A stretch of DNA of 64,000 bases from JAXMBN01 sp046349875 (GCA_046349875.1 JAXMBN010000023.1:29727-93726), one strand, 5' to 3'; shown: positions 17,993 through 27,549, numbered from the stretch's first letter. The notes: generated by a model not told the origin, from the letters alone. Numbers and translations are program-made.

Positions 17993-20605
17993 TTAACTTC
18001 CGCGAAGATTGAGGAAGTTGATGATGACGAGCGCATCGACAGGCTGGATAGCACCGTCTCCTGTCGGATCGATGAAAGGTCTTGGAGCTTCGATTCCTGG
18101 AATGAGTTCTCTGGCACCAAGAAGATTCAAACTATTGATAATCAATAGAGCATCTAAGGGCGATATGGCTCCATCATCGTTCACGTCAAATCGCTGGCTT
18201 GGGTTTTGCCAAAGAGGCAGATCATCGTCGATGATGGCAATGTCGACAGCCGCGGGTATGAGGCCATTGGCCGAGAGAGAAAGTTGCGCCGTATGATTTC
18301 CCTCGACCAAAAAATCGTTTTTAGCTTGAACCTCGAAGGAAGCAGAGCGTGACCCTGCGGGGATGGTAATCGTGGCTGGAACGATCAATTGATTGCTTGG
18401 CGTCGATTGGATCGCAAATTGAATCCCTCCCGCTGGTGCAACACCGGGAATGGTCACTTGCGCTTGAGCACTACGGTTGGCAGAAGACTCGCTGAGTTGC
18501 GTTCGGTCCAACGTCACGTTGATCAGTTCATGGTCCGTAACCACGATCCCAACGGAAGCGGCCACATAACCGCTGGCCGATGCGGAAAGCTGAACCGATT
18601 GCGACCCATCGATTAGCGTATCGTCGATCGCTGCAACATCGATCGTGGTGGAAGCAGCTCCTGATGGAATCGTCACCGAGCTAGGAAGAGTTACTTCCGA
18701 CGTATCACTGCTCGCTAATTGAATGGTTAACGGAGCTGCAATGTCCGTATTGGAGCGAGTAACGGTGAGCCGTGTGGCACGTGCCCCGGCGTTTTCCGCG
18801 ATACTTGCGGTCCCCAAAACCATTTGAAACGTTTCAAAATCGGCCACTTGAATGCTTACAGGGGTTGCCGAAGTACTTCCACTGGACGCACTCAACGATA
18901 CCACGATCGTACCGTCAAGCAACGCGTCATCGATGGCTTCGATGCCGACGATAGCTTCGGTTCCTCCCGCAAGAATGGTCACCGATGGTGGCAAGCGAAC
19001 TTCTGAAGTGTCGCTGGAGACAAGTGTCACTATCATTGGAAGCGTGGTATCAAATCCAGTCCGTTGTACACGAAGCGTGGCGGCGTTTGTCCCCGCATTC
19101 TCAGCAATCACGGACTTGTCGAGCACCAAGGTAAGCGATGGTGGGGCGGTCACTTCGACAATAAACGATTGCGACGCAGTTCCTCCGTCATCATCTGTGA
19201 CGGTAAAGCGAACCGTGTACGTGCCAATCGCAGCATAGGTATGTGTGCCGTCGAAGGAACCACGGGTGAGGTTGCCAGGCGAGCCCATTTGGTCGATCGT
19301 GGCGTTCCCTGTCGAATTGGCTGTTCCATCACCCCAAGCAATGCTAAAGGTAAACCGTTCCGTACGCGCAGGTGTCGCATTCGGTAAATCAAATCCAGGA
19401 TCGGTAAACCGACCTAGATCGATCACAGACAATGGTGTGCCCAAGGAGATGCGAACATTGGAACGTGTTTCTAAGGTGGGAGCCGCGTTGGTCACCGTCT
19501 CGGATAAAGCGTGCGATACCAAGCCAATTTGGCTTCCTCGAAGATCGATTCGAACGGGAAACGTTCCATTGTCGCCATAGACATGATTGCCAGTCACGCG
19601 AACCGATGGCGCGATGATCTGCCAACCGACGTCACCAAGGCCTGCCAGGTCCAGGCCCGTCAATAGTTTGCGGCTACCTGTCGCGATGGAGGGATCCATC
19701 AATGTCTCTTGGCCGCCGTCGGTCAATCCGTTCTGCCAATGCGATAGTTCGGATGTGAGTGGCACGGCACCACCTGCATCATAAGCAGCCATCGATTTGG
19801 GACCAATAAATGTACTTCCCTGAACGAAGCGACTCCAACTTGGTGCGGTTCCAAATCCTAATGAATGGGTCAACTCATGAATCGCGACAGAATAAAAATC
19901 GCTTTCGCCTGCATCCAGACCCGTGGTATCGGTTCCAAAATGCCATGTGGCCAAATCATCAAATGCGATGTAACCTCCCCACGGGCCGAAGTCAGTCGGC
20001 GTGGCAGCCAATGCGCCGGCTTGCCCACGGCTCTTCACAAGATTGACCCAATCCTGCGAGCCACTGGAGCTGATTCCACCCGCGCCTCCTTCTCCCAATT
20101 GATTGCCCGGTAGGTCGCGGCTACCGGCAAAAATCAGGATCTCGTTGGCTGCGATGGTGAGATTCGTAAACTCTGTTGTGGCTGCAGTTACGGGATTGCG
20201 AATGCGTGCTTTCCAAGTATTGGTACCCGAAGGTTGGATAGCGCTCAAAGAATCAGAGAACTTCGAGACCAAACTGTCGGCAGCGGCCTGCAAGAGTTGG
20301 CGTCGTTCTGGAATGTTGAAGAAACCGCGAGTGTCGAGCGAGTAGTCGATGCGAGCTCTCAAAGATCCGACCGGTGTTTGGTTGGAAACGGTCAGGGCTG
20401 ATTGCGTTCCATCGCCCCACTGCGCGTTGGCCGAAACGGTTCCTAAAAGTCCCGTGGTATCCAGTGTTTGGTCGATAGCAAACGTGGAACCCTCTACCGA
20501 AAAAGCGTAGCGTTCTTCGAGTCGTTCCAAGGCAATACAACGGAGCCCTCGCGACGGTCGATGTGTATCGACTTGCTTGCGGCTATTCCGTTGGGTACGT
20601 GGCAT
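17993..20605 (-). CDS. LEPR-XLL metzincin-like protease with PKD, Calx-beta-like repeats and dockerin
   Basis: An 870-residue exported modular protein. The N-terminus has the planctomycete LEPR-XLL variant CIALERLEERYAFS. Near residue 241 is HELTHSLGFG, a metzincin-type zinc motif (HExxHxxGxx) with Glu as the expected catalytic base. A PKD-like domain follows (FSIAWGDGTANSTG to YAAIGTYTVRFTVTDDDGG). Three repeats of about 95 residues resemble Calx-beta domains (SVIAENAGTNAATLRVQR and similar). Residues from about 805 form a type I dockerin with two calcium loops, DVNDDGAISPLDALLIIN and DPTGDGAIQPVDALVIIN. The start lies 8 bp after the lptB stop. Its cohesin partner is not in the window. Confidence 0.9.
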   Translation of the reverse strand: MPRTQRNSRKQVDTHRPSRGLRCIALERLEERYAFSVEGSTFAIDQTLDTTGLLGTVSANAQWGDGTQSALTVSNQTPVGSLRARIDYSLDTRGFFNIPERRQLLQAAADSLVSKFSDSLSAIQPSGTNTWKARIRNPVTAATTEFTNLTIAANEILIFAGSRDLPGNQLGEGGAGGISSSGSQDWVNLVKSRGQAGALAATPTDFGPWGGYIAFDDLATWHFGTDTTGLDAGESDFYSVAIHELTHSLGFGTAPSWSRFVQGSTFIGPKSMAAYDAGGAVPLTSELSHWQNGLTDGGQETLMDPSIATGSRKLLTGLDLAGLGDVGWQIIAPSVRVTGNHVYGDNGTFPVRIDLRGSQIGLVSHALSETVTNAAPTLETRSNVRISLGTPLSVIDLGRFTDPGFDLPNATPARTERFTFSIAWGDGTANSTGNATIDQMGSPGNLTRGSFDGTHTYAAIGTYTVRFTVTDDDGGTASQSFIVEVTAPPSLTLVLDKSVIAENAGTNAATLRVQRTGFDTTLPMIVTLVSSDTSEVRLPPSVTILAGGTEAIVGIEAIDDALLDGTIVVSLSASSGSTSATPVSIQVADFETFQMVLGTASIAENAGARATRLTVTRSNTDIAAPLTIQLASSDTSEVTLPSSVTIPSGAASTTIDVAAIDDTLIDGSQSVQLSASASGYVAASVGIVVTDHELINVTLDRTQLSESSANRSAQAQVTIPGVAPAGGIQFAIQSTPSNQLIVPATITIPAGSRSASFEVQAKNDFLVEGNHTAQLSLSANGLIPAAVDIAIIDDDLPLWQNPSQRFDVNDDGAISPLDALLIINSLNLLGARELIPGIEAPRPFIDPTGDGAIQPVDALVIINFLNLRGS

Positions 20606-20613
20606 GATGAACT

Positions 20614-21445
20614 CTATACGTCATTGCGCCGCCGCACCGAAGAGCGTGCGCTTCCGGATGCAGCATTCAATTCGCGAAGGGTTGGATTCCAGTGAGGAGA
20701 TGGGATGGACTCTCGCGTTTCAACATCATCGATGTTCCCAAGGTATTCGCGCCGGACTTCGGGATGTTGTTTTACGACATCTGGAGCTCCTTCGCAAAGT
20801 ACTTTTCCTTTGTTGATTACATAACAGCGATCGACAAAGGATAGGATCTCGCGAGCTGCGTGGTCGGTAATCAAAATGGAGATTCCGGTTTCGCGGAGTT
20901 GGGTAATGGTTTCTTGGATTCCTTGCACGGTGACGGGATCGATCCCTGCAAAGGGTTCATCGAGCATAATGATGCGAGGGTTCGATACAAGGCACCTGGC
21001 AATTTCTAAACGCCGTCGCTCACCCCCCGATAATTTGGCAGCGCGCGAGCGACGAATATGTTTGATATTGAATTGTTCGAGAAGTTCCTCGCAGCGTCGG
21101 CTGCGGTCCTTGCGACCCACACCCAGCAACTCGAGCATGCTCGTAATGTTTTGTTCTACCGTCAATCTCCGAAAGACGCTCGATTCCTGGGCCAAATAAC
21201 CCATGCCACCATCGCGAGCGCGGCGAAACATGGGCCAATCGGTGACGTCGGTTCCGCTGAGTAGGATTCTGCCGCGATCGGGAATGACGAGTCCGCAGGT
21301 CATACGAAAACTCGTGGACTTGCCGGCGCCCATTCGGTCCAAGCAGTCCCACGATCTCAGCTTCGCCAACGCGAAAACTCACGCCATCAACCACCTTGCG
21401 GCGTCCGTAAGTCTTTTCGAGATCGACGACATGAAGCACATCCAT
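20614..21445 (-). pseudogene. lptB: lptB, LPS-export ABC ATPase, frameshifted in Walker A
   Basis: LptB is the cytoplasmic ATPase that powers LPS transport to the outer membrane. The reading begins MDVLHVVDLEKTYGRRKVVDG and reaches GLLGPNG, then leaves frame. The next frame resumes at once with AGKSTSFRMTCGLV, so one extra base in the CCC at 21329-21331 (GGG on the coding strand) would account for the break. The rest is intact: Q-loop GYLAQESSVF, signature LSGGERRRLEIAR, Walker B IIMLDEPFAGIDP and the H-loop ITDHAAREI. About 35 residues extend beyond the usual end (EYLGN). It follows lepB by 29 bp. LptB is normally essential, so a sequence error is at least as likely as a true pseudogene. Confidence 0.9.
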
Positions 21446-21474
21446 GTGCAACTCCTGCAGTTGAGGCTTTCCAA

Positions 21475-23472
21475 TTACCGTATCAAACCCATGCGGCGAA
21501 CGTTGGGTGTAAAGGGAATTGGACGATTCCAGTAATGGGGCCAAAACACCGAGATCGCGCGTCCGATCATCAAGGGCTCAGGAACATACTTGATATCCCA
21601 CCCCCGCGCATCGTAGCTTTGCGGTGAGTTGTCTCCCATGGGGAAATACTGATCCTTGTTCAATTGATATTCCGTCGTTCGCCTCGCTGCAAAAAGAGAA
21701 TCCTCTTTCCACAAGGACGGATTCGAAAACAGCGTGTCACGCGCTAATGCCAATTTGTCCGGATTCGAATGCAGTCCTGCAAAGTGCTTCTGAAGATACT
21801 CTTGCCGATCTTTGTCGGTCGTATATTGTTCGAACGCATCCGAACTCGATGAAATGACATTCCGCTTTTCTTCATAGTCGCGATATCTGCCATAGGCGCT
21901 CGAGATATAGTAGAGATCTCGCCACACCTTTGCTCGCTGGACCGCTACTTTGCCATTGCTGATTCCAAGTCCAGCAGGGGCAGCATCCAAAGGATCGGTT
22001 GGAGTCCATCGCGGATAACGCTCATAAACCTTCACCACGCGATCCATGGCGATTGATCCCGATGGCTGAATTACTTGTGGCTTGCCACCTACCCAGAGCG
22101 TTAACTGTTCATCGAAGTTGGCTAGTTTGAGGCGATATTTGCCGGGCCCACGAAGATTGGTAGAGCATGTCGCTTCTGCAACAAATCCACCTTTCCCATC
22201 CTCGATGGCATCGCACGCCTTACCGTTCTGAAGAAGTTGAATCTTGGCTTTTCCAGTGGCCACATCGATGTCGACCCGATGATGAATGCCATACTCCACG
22301 AGATCGAGTACGAGCGTGCCTTGTTTCGATTGGACCTCCACTTCGTATTCGCAGGCTAGATCGCCAACCCAGTGCACTCCATCATTGGCAAAGTTTGTGT
22401 TTTCTGCTGTAGCTCCATTGAATACCGAAGGATCGCCACTCGCATACCCTTTGGTAAACTTCTTCGTTCGACGATACGTTCGATTGGGAAGTTCTTCATG
22501 AACGTAGACACTTCCCGCCATTCTCGAGATCGCAGCATTGTAGTGGGTGAAGTCCGAGATAAGCCGGCCCTCGTGCGACGAGATGGAAGCTGGAAATTTA
22601 CCGCTTTGCTTGACGATACTCCAGTTTTGCGGATCGATGACTTGGTGATAGTAGCGAATCCATTGCGGTTCACTGCTGTTGGATGCATCACAGCTTGCCG
22701 ACCAAGTCTGAGGAGAATAGTCGACCTTCCATGTCGACGCGCCTTCGCTGGCCCATGGTTGAAAAGGGCTCGGTAAACCTGCTTCGATTAGCTTCTTCGC
22801 AAGATAGTTGGAATCATAGACCGGTTGACTGACCGCATTGATGATGTTCGGTGGCTTCCGCGCTATCTCGAGTGGTTTCGAGCCGTCGAGCGGTTGCGTG
22901 TAGACATCACCATGACGAATGACGAGCTTTTCATTGGGCTGTCCCACCAAGCGTTTGATGTAATTCTGATGAGCTTCCAATGGATACTTGAAAACGATCA
23001 CTTCCCAACGCTTGGGTTCGCGAAACAGATAGGCAAACTTGCTCACCAAGATGCGGTCACCAGAAAACGTGACGTGATTGCCATTCCCTTTGAGGTCTAA
23101 TGGGGTCTGATAACGACAGAGTGGGCAGGTCGTTCCCACGATGACGGTGTCGCTAAGCTGACCCGTTCGGCTGTTGAATTCTTGGCTAGCCCCGCATTGG
23201 TATGCAAATCCACATTCAGGACAAGTCACATCTTTGTGGGCTCCCATTAATGTTGGAGCCATCGATCCAGTTGGGATCACAAACGCTTCGGCTACAAACG
23301 CCCGAAACAAAAAGGCCAGGATGAGCGCTACCCCAAAACTCTCTACCGTCTCCCGAAAAACGGGAGCCTTGTTGGGTTTCACGTTTCCATCTTGTTGCGT
23401 TGTCATGACGTCTTGGTACTCAAAGCCTCGGGCTCGTTGGTTCCATTGCGCAAGGAACGGCTTCACTTCCAT
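21475..23472 (-). CDS. lepB: signal peptidase I with zinc-ribbon and large insertion
   Basis: Signal peptidase I removes signal peptides from exported proteins at the membrane. After a hydrophobic segment (SFGVALILAFLFRAFVAEAF) comes box B, PTGSMAPTL, with catalytic Ser70. The catalytic Lys162 lies in VIVFKYPLEAHQNYIKRLVG, and box E is FPMGDNSPQSYDARGW. At 665 residues it is two to three times the usual length. Between boxes B and C there is a likely zinc ribbon (CPEC at 84-87, CPLC at 116-119), and an unassigned beta-rich insertion of nearly 400 residues separates box D from box E. The ATG at 23472 is chosen; TTG at 23490 and ATG at 23406 are alternatives. It follows pyrG in the same direction. 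Confidence 0.92.
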   Translation of the reverse strand: MEVKPFLAQWNQRARGFEYQDVMTTQQDGNVKPNKAPVFRETVESFGVALILAFLFRAFVAEAFVIPTGSMAPTLMGAHKDVTCPECGFAYQCGASQEFNSRTGQLSDTVIVGTTCPLCRYQTPLDLKGNGNHVTFSGDRILVSKFAYLFREPKRWEVIVFKYPLEAHQNYIKRLVGQPNEKLVIRHGDVYTQPLDGSKPLEIARKPPNIINAVSQPVYDSNYLAKKLIEAGLPSPFQPWASEGASTWKVDYSPQTWSASCDASNSSEPQWIRYYHQVIDPQNWSIVKQSGKFPASISSHEGRLISDFTHYNAAISRMAGSVYVHEELPNRTYRRTKKFTKGYASGDPSVFNGATAENTNFANDGVHWVGDLACEYEVEVQSKQGTLVLDLVEYGIHHRVDIDVATGKAKIQLLQNGKACDAIEDGKGGFVAEATCSTNLRGPGKYRLKLANFDEQLTLWVGGKPQVIQPSGSIAMDRVVKVYERYPRWTPTDPLDAAPAGLGISNGKVAVQRAKVWRDLYYISSAYGRYRDYEEKRNVISSSSDAFEQYTTDKDRQEYLQKHFAGLHSNPDKLALARDTLFSNPSLWKEDSLFAARRTTEYQLNKDQYFPMGDNSPQSYDARGWDIKYVPEPLMIGRAISVFWPHYWNRPIPFTPNVRRMGLIR

Positions 23473-23501
23473 TCGAAGAAAGCGATCCAATCTTGCAGAA
23501 A

Positions 23502-23536
23502 GGGCTCGCTATCCCAACCAACGGAACAGCGAGCCC
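23502..23536 (-). terminator. hairpin between pyrG and lepB
   Basis: Arms GGGCTCGCT (23502-23510) and AGCGAGCCC (23528-23536) enclose 17 bases. On the minus strand the stem is followed by TTTCTG. It lies in the 120-bp gap after pyrG and just before the lepB start, so it could be a weak terminator or attenuator. Confidence 0.55.
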
Positions 23537-23612
23537 GACATTATAGGAGGAACTCGGTGCTACCGCAGCGCGAGTCATTTGCCTCAAATGGGTGGTTTAG
23601 TGCTAGCGTTGG

Positions 23613-25262
23613 CTAGCCATTGGTGATGGCACCTTCTGGAGACACCGCTCGCTGCTTGCGACGCTGGCGGCGTTGGATCGCTGCGGCGACGAAGGAAGCA
23701 AAAAGCGGATGAGCCTTGGTGGGCTTGCTCTTGAATTCCGGGTGGAATTGAACGGCCAAAAACCACGGATGACTTGGCAACTCTATGATTTCGACCAACT
23801 GGTGATCGGGACTAGTCCCCGAGAAACAGAAGCCATGAGCTTCGTATTGCTGGCGATACTGATTGTTAAATTCGTAGCGATGGCGATGACGTTCTGCAAC
23901 CGACTCGGAACTGTAGGCGTTCGCCGCAAGCGACCCAGACAATAGGTTGGCGGGGTGCGAACCCAATCGCATGGTACCGCCGAGATTGGTGACCTCGCGT
24001 TGTTCATCGAGCAAGCAGATCACGGGATGAGGTGTGTCCTTGTCGAACTCGGTGGAATGCGCATTGTTGAGACCAACAACGTTGCGACCATATTCGATGA
24101 CAGCGCATTGCATGCCCAAGCAAATTCCAAAGAACGGGATCTCCCGCTCACGGGCATAACGAATGGCTTGAACCTTCCCTTCGATACCGCGTTCACCGAA
24201 ACCACCTGGGATCAAGATCCCATCGTATCCGGCCAATAATTTTTCAGGACCTTCTTCTTCGATATCGCCACTCAGGATGCGGCCGATGCGGATCTGCGAT
24301 TTGTTGTGGATGCCTGCGTGATCGAGTGACTCGTAGATCGACTTATACGCATCTTTGTGCTCGGCATATTTTCCGACGACTGCGATGCTAATTTCATGCT
24401 CGGGATTGCGCAAGCTATGCATCAACTTTTGCCAAGCATCCAATTGCAATGGTTGCGTTGGAAGGTTGAGTCGCTTCACGATGATTTCATCAAGCTTGCT
24501 ATCGCGCAAACTGAGAGGCACTTCGTAGATCGAAAAGTCTTTGTCGCGTTCTTCGATCACAGCTTCCAAGGGTACGTTGCAGAAGAGAGCGATTTTCTCG
24601 CGTTCTTCTTGCGAGATATGTTGCTCGCAACGGCAAATCAAAATGTCTGGTTGAATCCCGATCTGACGCAAGAGACCGACCGAGTGTTGGGTTGGCTTGG
24701 TTTTGAGTTCGGCAGCTGCCTTAAGATAAGGCACCAACGTCAAATGGATAAAGAGGCAGTTCTCCTTGCCGACTTCTTGTGGGAACTGGCGAATGGCTTC
24801 CAGGAAGGGAAGACTTTCAATATCGCCTACCGTGCCACCGATTTCCGTAATCACCACATCGGTGCCACCATCCGACATCTTGCTGATGACGCTCTTGATC
24901 TCATTGGTGATGTGGGGAATGACCTGAACCGTCTTGCCAAGGAACTGACCATTGCGTTCCTTTTCGATGACGGAAAGATAGATTTGACCAGTCGTATAAT
25001 TGGAATCACGAGTGAGCGGACCGCTTGTGAATCGTTCGTAGTGGCCCAAGTCGAGATCGGTTTCGCTACCATCATCGAGCACATATACTTCGCCGTGCTG
25101 GTAGGGGCTCATCGTCCCAGGGTCGACGTTGATGTAGGGATCGAGTTTCTGCATGCGGACACGAAGTCCACGTCCTTCGAGAAGCATGCCGATCGAGGCA
25201 CTCGTAAGCCCTTTCCCAATGGAACTTACGACGCCACCCGTTACGAATATGTGCTTGGTCAT
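23613..25262 (-). CDS. pyrG: CTP synthase
   Basis: CTP synthase aminates UTP to CTP using glutamine and ATP, the last step of pyrimidine nucleotide synthesis. The start is MTKHIFVTGGVVSSIGKG at 25262, the canonical N-terminus of the family; 35 further upstream codons are not conserved. The synthase domain contains MQKLDPYINVDPGTMSPYQHGEV and EIGGTVGDIESLPFLEA. The glutamine amidotransferase domain has the nucleophile Cys in FFGICLGMQCAVIEY and the His/Glu pair in VQFHPEFKSKP. The product has 549 residues, the usual length. It lies 82 bp after kdsB, whose reaction consumes CTP. Confidence 0.97.
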   Translation of the reverse strand: MTKHIFVTGGVVSSIGKGLTSASIGMLLEGRGLRVRMQKLDPYINVDPGTMSPYQHGEVYVLDDGSETDLDLGHYERFTSGPLTRDSNYTTGQIYLSVIEKERNGQFLGKTVQVIPHITNEIKSVISKMSDGGTDVVITEIGGTVGDIESLPFLEAIRQFPQEVGKENCLFIHLTLVPYLKAAAELKTKPTQHSVGLLRQIGIQPDILICRCEQHISQEEREKIALFCNVPLEAVIEERDKDFSIYEVPLSLRDSKLDEIIVKRLNLPTQPLQLDAWQKLMHSLRNPEHEISIAVVGKYAEHKDAYKSIYESLDHAGIHNKSQIRIGRILSGDIEEEGPEKLLAGYDGILIPGGFGERGIEGKVQAIRYAREREIPFFGICLGMQCAVIEYGRNVVGLNNAHSTEFDKDTPHPVICLLDEQREVTNLGGTMRLGSHPANLLSGSLAANAYSSESVAERHRHRYEFNNQYRQQYEAHGFCFSGTSPDHQLVEIIELPSHPWFLAVQFHPEFKSKPTKAHPLFASFVAAAIQRRQRRKQRAVSPEGAITNG

Positions 25263-25344
25263 TCCTGCGGTCTTCCTGCAAATCGCGAAGTGCCCGGCCA
25301 AGAAGGGGGGGCTGAGATCCATCCGCGATGTCGCCGCCATCTTA

Positions 25345-26106
25345 TCAGCCAACCTGACGACTGACAAACGCTCGATAGTCGGCTTCGGTATCGATGCCGC
25401 GAGTTTTCGATTCCACTTGACCCACCAAAATGGTTTTGCCAGCTTGTAGAAAACGGAGTTGCTCGAGCTTTTCCAGTTGTTCTAGTGGGCTTTCGGGGAG
25501 CGATCGCAGGTTCAGTAGAAATTGACGTCGGTAGGCGTAGATTCCTAAGTGCTGAAGGTAACTTTGTCGCAGGCTCCGTTCGGAGTTTGGGTTTTGCCAA
25601 TCGATCTGCCCCGCGCGATCCATGGGGATGACACTACGCGAAAAATAGAGTGCTCGTTGATGAAAATCGCAAACCACTTTCACGCAAGCTGGGTCTTGTA
25701 GGTCTTGGAGACTTCGAATGGGGGTGGCAAGGGTAGCAACATCCGCTTCCGGATGATCTTCAAGCAACTTGCCGACTAAGTCGATCGCCGCACCTTCCAT
25801 CTCCGGCTCATCCCCTTGCACATTGATAAAGATATCGATGTCATGGCGAGCACGCGCAATCTCCGCCACTCGGTCGGTACCGCTTGCAGCTAGGGGATCG
25901 GTCATCATGGCCTGACCTCCAAACGATTGGACCTCATGAAGCAGACGCTCATGATCGACGGCGACGACGATTCCGCTCGGCGAGACGGCTTTCGAAGCTG
26001 CTTCATAAGTGTGTTGAAGTACCGACTTACCTGTCTCTTTGAGGAGAAGCTTTTCAGGCAGTCGCGTCGAAGCCAATCGGGCCGGAATAACGATCAGGCT
26101 GGCCAT
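25345..26106 (-). CDS. kdsB: CMP-Kdo synthetase (3-deoxy-manno-octulosonate cytidylyltransferase)
   Basis: KdsB activates Kdo with CTP to CMP-Kdo for the inner core of LPS in the cytoplasm. The 253-residue product starts MASLIVIPARLASTRLPEKLLL, the family's nucleotide-binding N-terminus. It has DPLAASGTDRVAEIA and the metal-binding motif INVQGDEPEM, and a C-terminal part with HLGIYAYRRQFL and LEQLEQLRFLQAG. AAAGGA precedes the start. It heads the run kdsB-pyrG-lepB-lptB on the minus strand, and its presence with lptB argues that this organism makes a Kdo-containing LPS. Confidence 0.95.
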   Translation of the reverse strand: MASLIVIPARLASTRLPEKLLLKETGKSVLQHTYEAASKAVSPSGIVVAVDHERLLHEVQSFGGQAMMTDPLAASGTDRVAEIARARHDIDIFINVQGDEPEMEGAAIDLVGKLLEDHPEADVATLATPIRSLQDLQDPACVKVVCDFHQRALYFSRSVIPMDRAGQIDWQNPNSERSLRQSYLQHLGIYAYRRQFLLNLRSLPESPLEQLEKLEQLRFLQAGKTILVGQVESKTRGIDTEADYRAFVSRQVG

Positions 26107-26240
26107 CTTGATAGAGTCCTTTCCTCAATGTCAATCATTTCATTTGGAAACGAAACAAACAACATTCACGATGGAATGGTTCTTGTCTTATCATGAATCC
26201 GAATGGATCAAAGGATGTAAGCGTGCCCCGTACAAACGTC

Positions 26241-26275
26241 AACGCCATCTTCTGACAACTCAGGAAGATGGCGTT
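26241..26275. terminator. 12-bp stem hairpin between two minus-strand genes
   Basis: Arms AACGCCATCTTC (26241-26252) and GAAGATGGCGTT (26264-26275) are perfectly complementary around an 11-base loop. It lies about 60 bp after the stop codon of the Gfo/Idh gene and about 135 bp upstream of kdsB. No T-run follows on either strand. It probably ends or insulates the upstream transcript. Confidence 0.6.
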
Positions 26276-26334
26276 CTTGGTTCGACATTCCAAAGGGAAC
26301 AGCGATTCGAGAGCATCGATGGGACATCAATGCC

Positions 26335-27474
26335 TTAAACGTTCACCCAGCTGCCCGACTTGGCGCTTGAGAGTACAGCATCGCAAACCTTTTGCGTTTC
26401 GAGAGCTTCGCGGAAGGTTGGGCTGCAAGGCTTGCCGGTCTCGAGGCTCTTCAAGAAGTCCGCGACTTGGTGAACGAAGCTGTGTTCGTATCCAATCTGA
26501 AGACCTGGAACCCACCAGTTCTTCATATAGGGTTGATCGCCATCGGAAACGTGGATGCTTCTCCATCCGCGAACTTTGCCTTCATCGCGATGATCGAAGT
26601 AGCTTAAGCGATGGAGATCATGGAGATCCCATTTGATCGATGCATTCTCGCCGTTGATCTCGAGGGTATAGAGAGCCTTATGACCGCGAGCGTATCGGGT
26701 CGATTCGAAGGTCGCGAGCGAACCATTCTTGAAGCGAGCCAAGAAGGCAGCCGCATCATCGATGTGAACCGCTTCCTTCTTGCCGGTCAATGCGTGCATG
26801 CGTTCCTTGACGAAGGTCTCGGTCATCGCGGACACCGAACCGATGCTACCGTTGAGCCAAATGGCGGTGTCGATACAGTGGGCAAGCAAGTCACCCGTCA
26901 CACCGCTACCTGCCGCTTCTGCATCCAAACGCCATGTAGCTGTTCCACCTTGAGGTACTTCTTCAGAGATGGTCCAGTCTTGAAGGAACATGGCGCGATA
27001 ATGGAAGATGCGGCCGAGTTTCCCTTCCTCGATCAATTGCTTCGCCAGCGATACGGCAGGTACGCGTCGGTAGTTGTACCAAACGGTGTTAGCCACGCCC
27101 GCCTTTTCGACTGCCGCAACCATTTCTTCGCCTTCGGCCGTGTTCATCGACAGAGGCTTCTCGCAAAGAATCATCTTGCCATTCTTGGCGGCTGCCAAAG
27201 CAATTTCTTTGTGAAGGTTGTTCGGAGTGCAGATATCGATGGCGTCGATATCCGATCGCTCGACAAGTTTCTTCCAGTCGGTCTCGATGGACGCGTAGCC
27301 CCATTGATCCGCGAACGCTTGAGCTTTTTCGGCATTGCGAGCACACACGGCTTGCAATACAGGTTGGTATTGGAGGTCGAAGAAATGATTGACCTTGGTA
27401 TATCCATTGGAGTGAGCTCGGCCCATGAACCCATAGCCAATCATTCCAATGCGGAGAGGTTTCTTTGCAGCCAT
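26335..27474 (-). CDS. Gfo/Idh/MocA-family oxidoreductase, cytoplasmic
   Basis: An NAD(P)-dependent sugar or cyclitol dehydrogenase-like protein without signal peptide. The Rossmann motif is RIGMIGYGFMGRAHSNGY, the second conserved segment is IDAIDICTPNNLHKEIALAA, and the lysine motif is MILCEKPLSMNTAEG. The substrate-binding part has GVTGDLLAHCIDTAIWLNG, with the pattern GxxxDxxxH typical of the family. AGGAAAAC precedes the start at 27474. It is the last of three minus-strand genes (PMI-like, TIM-barrel, oxidoreductase), which together suggest a sugar-conversion operon. The substrate cannot be read from sequence. Confidence 0.93.
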   Translation of the reverse strand: MAAKKPLRIGMIGYGFMGRAHSNGYTKVNHFFDLQYQPVLQAVCARNAEKAQAFADQWGYASIETDWKKLVERSDIDAIDICTPNNLHKEIALAAAKNGKMILCEKPLSMNTAEGEEMVAAVEKAGVANTVWYNYRRVPAVSLAKQLIEEGKLGRIFHYRAMFLQDWTISEEVPQGGTATWRLDAEAAGSGVTGDLLAHCIDTAIWLNGSIGSVSAMTETFVKERMHALTGKKEAVHIDDAAAFLARFKNGSLATFESTRYARGHKALYTLEINGENASIKWDLHDLHRLSYFDHRDEGKVRGWRSIHVSDGDQPYMKNWWVPGLQIGYEHSFVHQVADFLKSLETGKPCSPTFREALETQKVCDAVLSSAKSGSWVNV

Positions 27475-27549
27475 CTTGTTTTCCTATATGTCGAATCGAA
27501 AGTCAGTATTGGATAAGGACGTAGCGATGCTCGTCACATCGCGATGCGA

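Noticed and set aside
24357..25364. 335-codon frame on the plus strand
   Set aside because: It is antisense to pyrG, which has full conserved motifs; the length comes from codon bias of pyrG.
26611..27516. 301-codon frame on the plus strand
   Set aside because: It is antisense to the Gfo/Idh gene and shows no family features.
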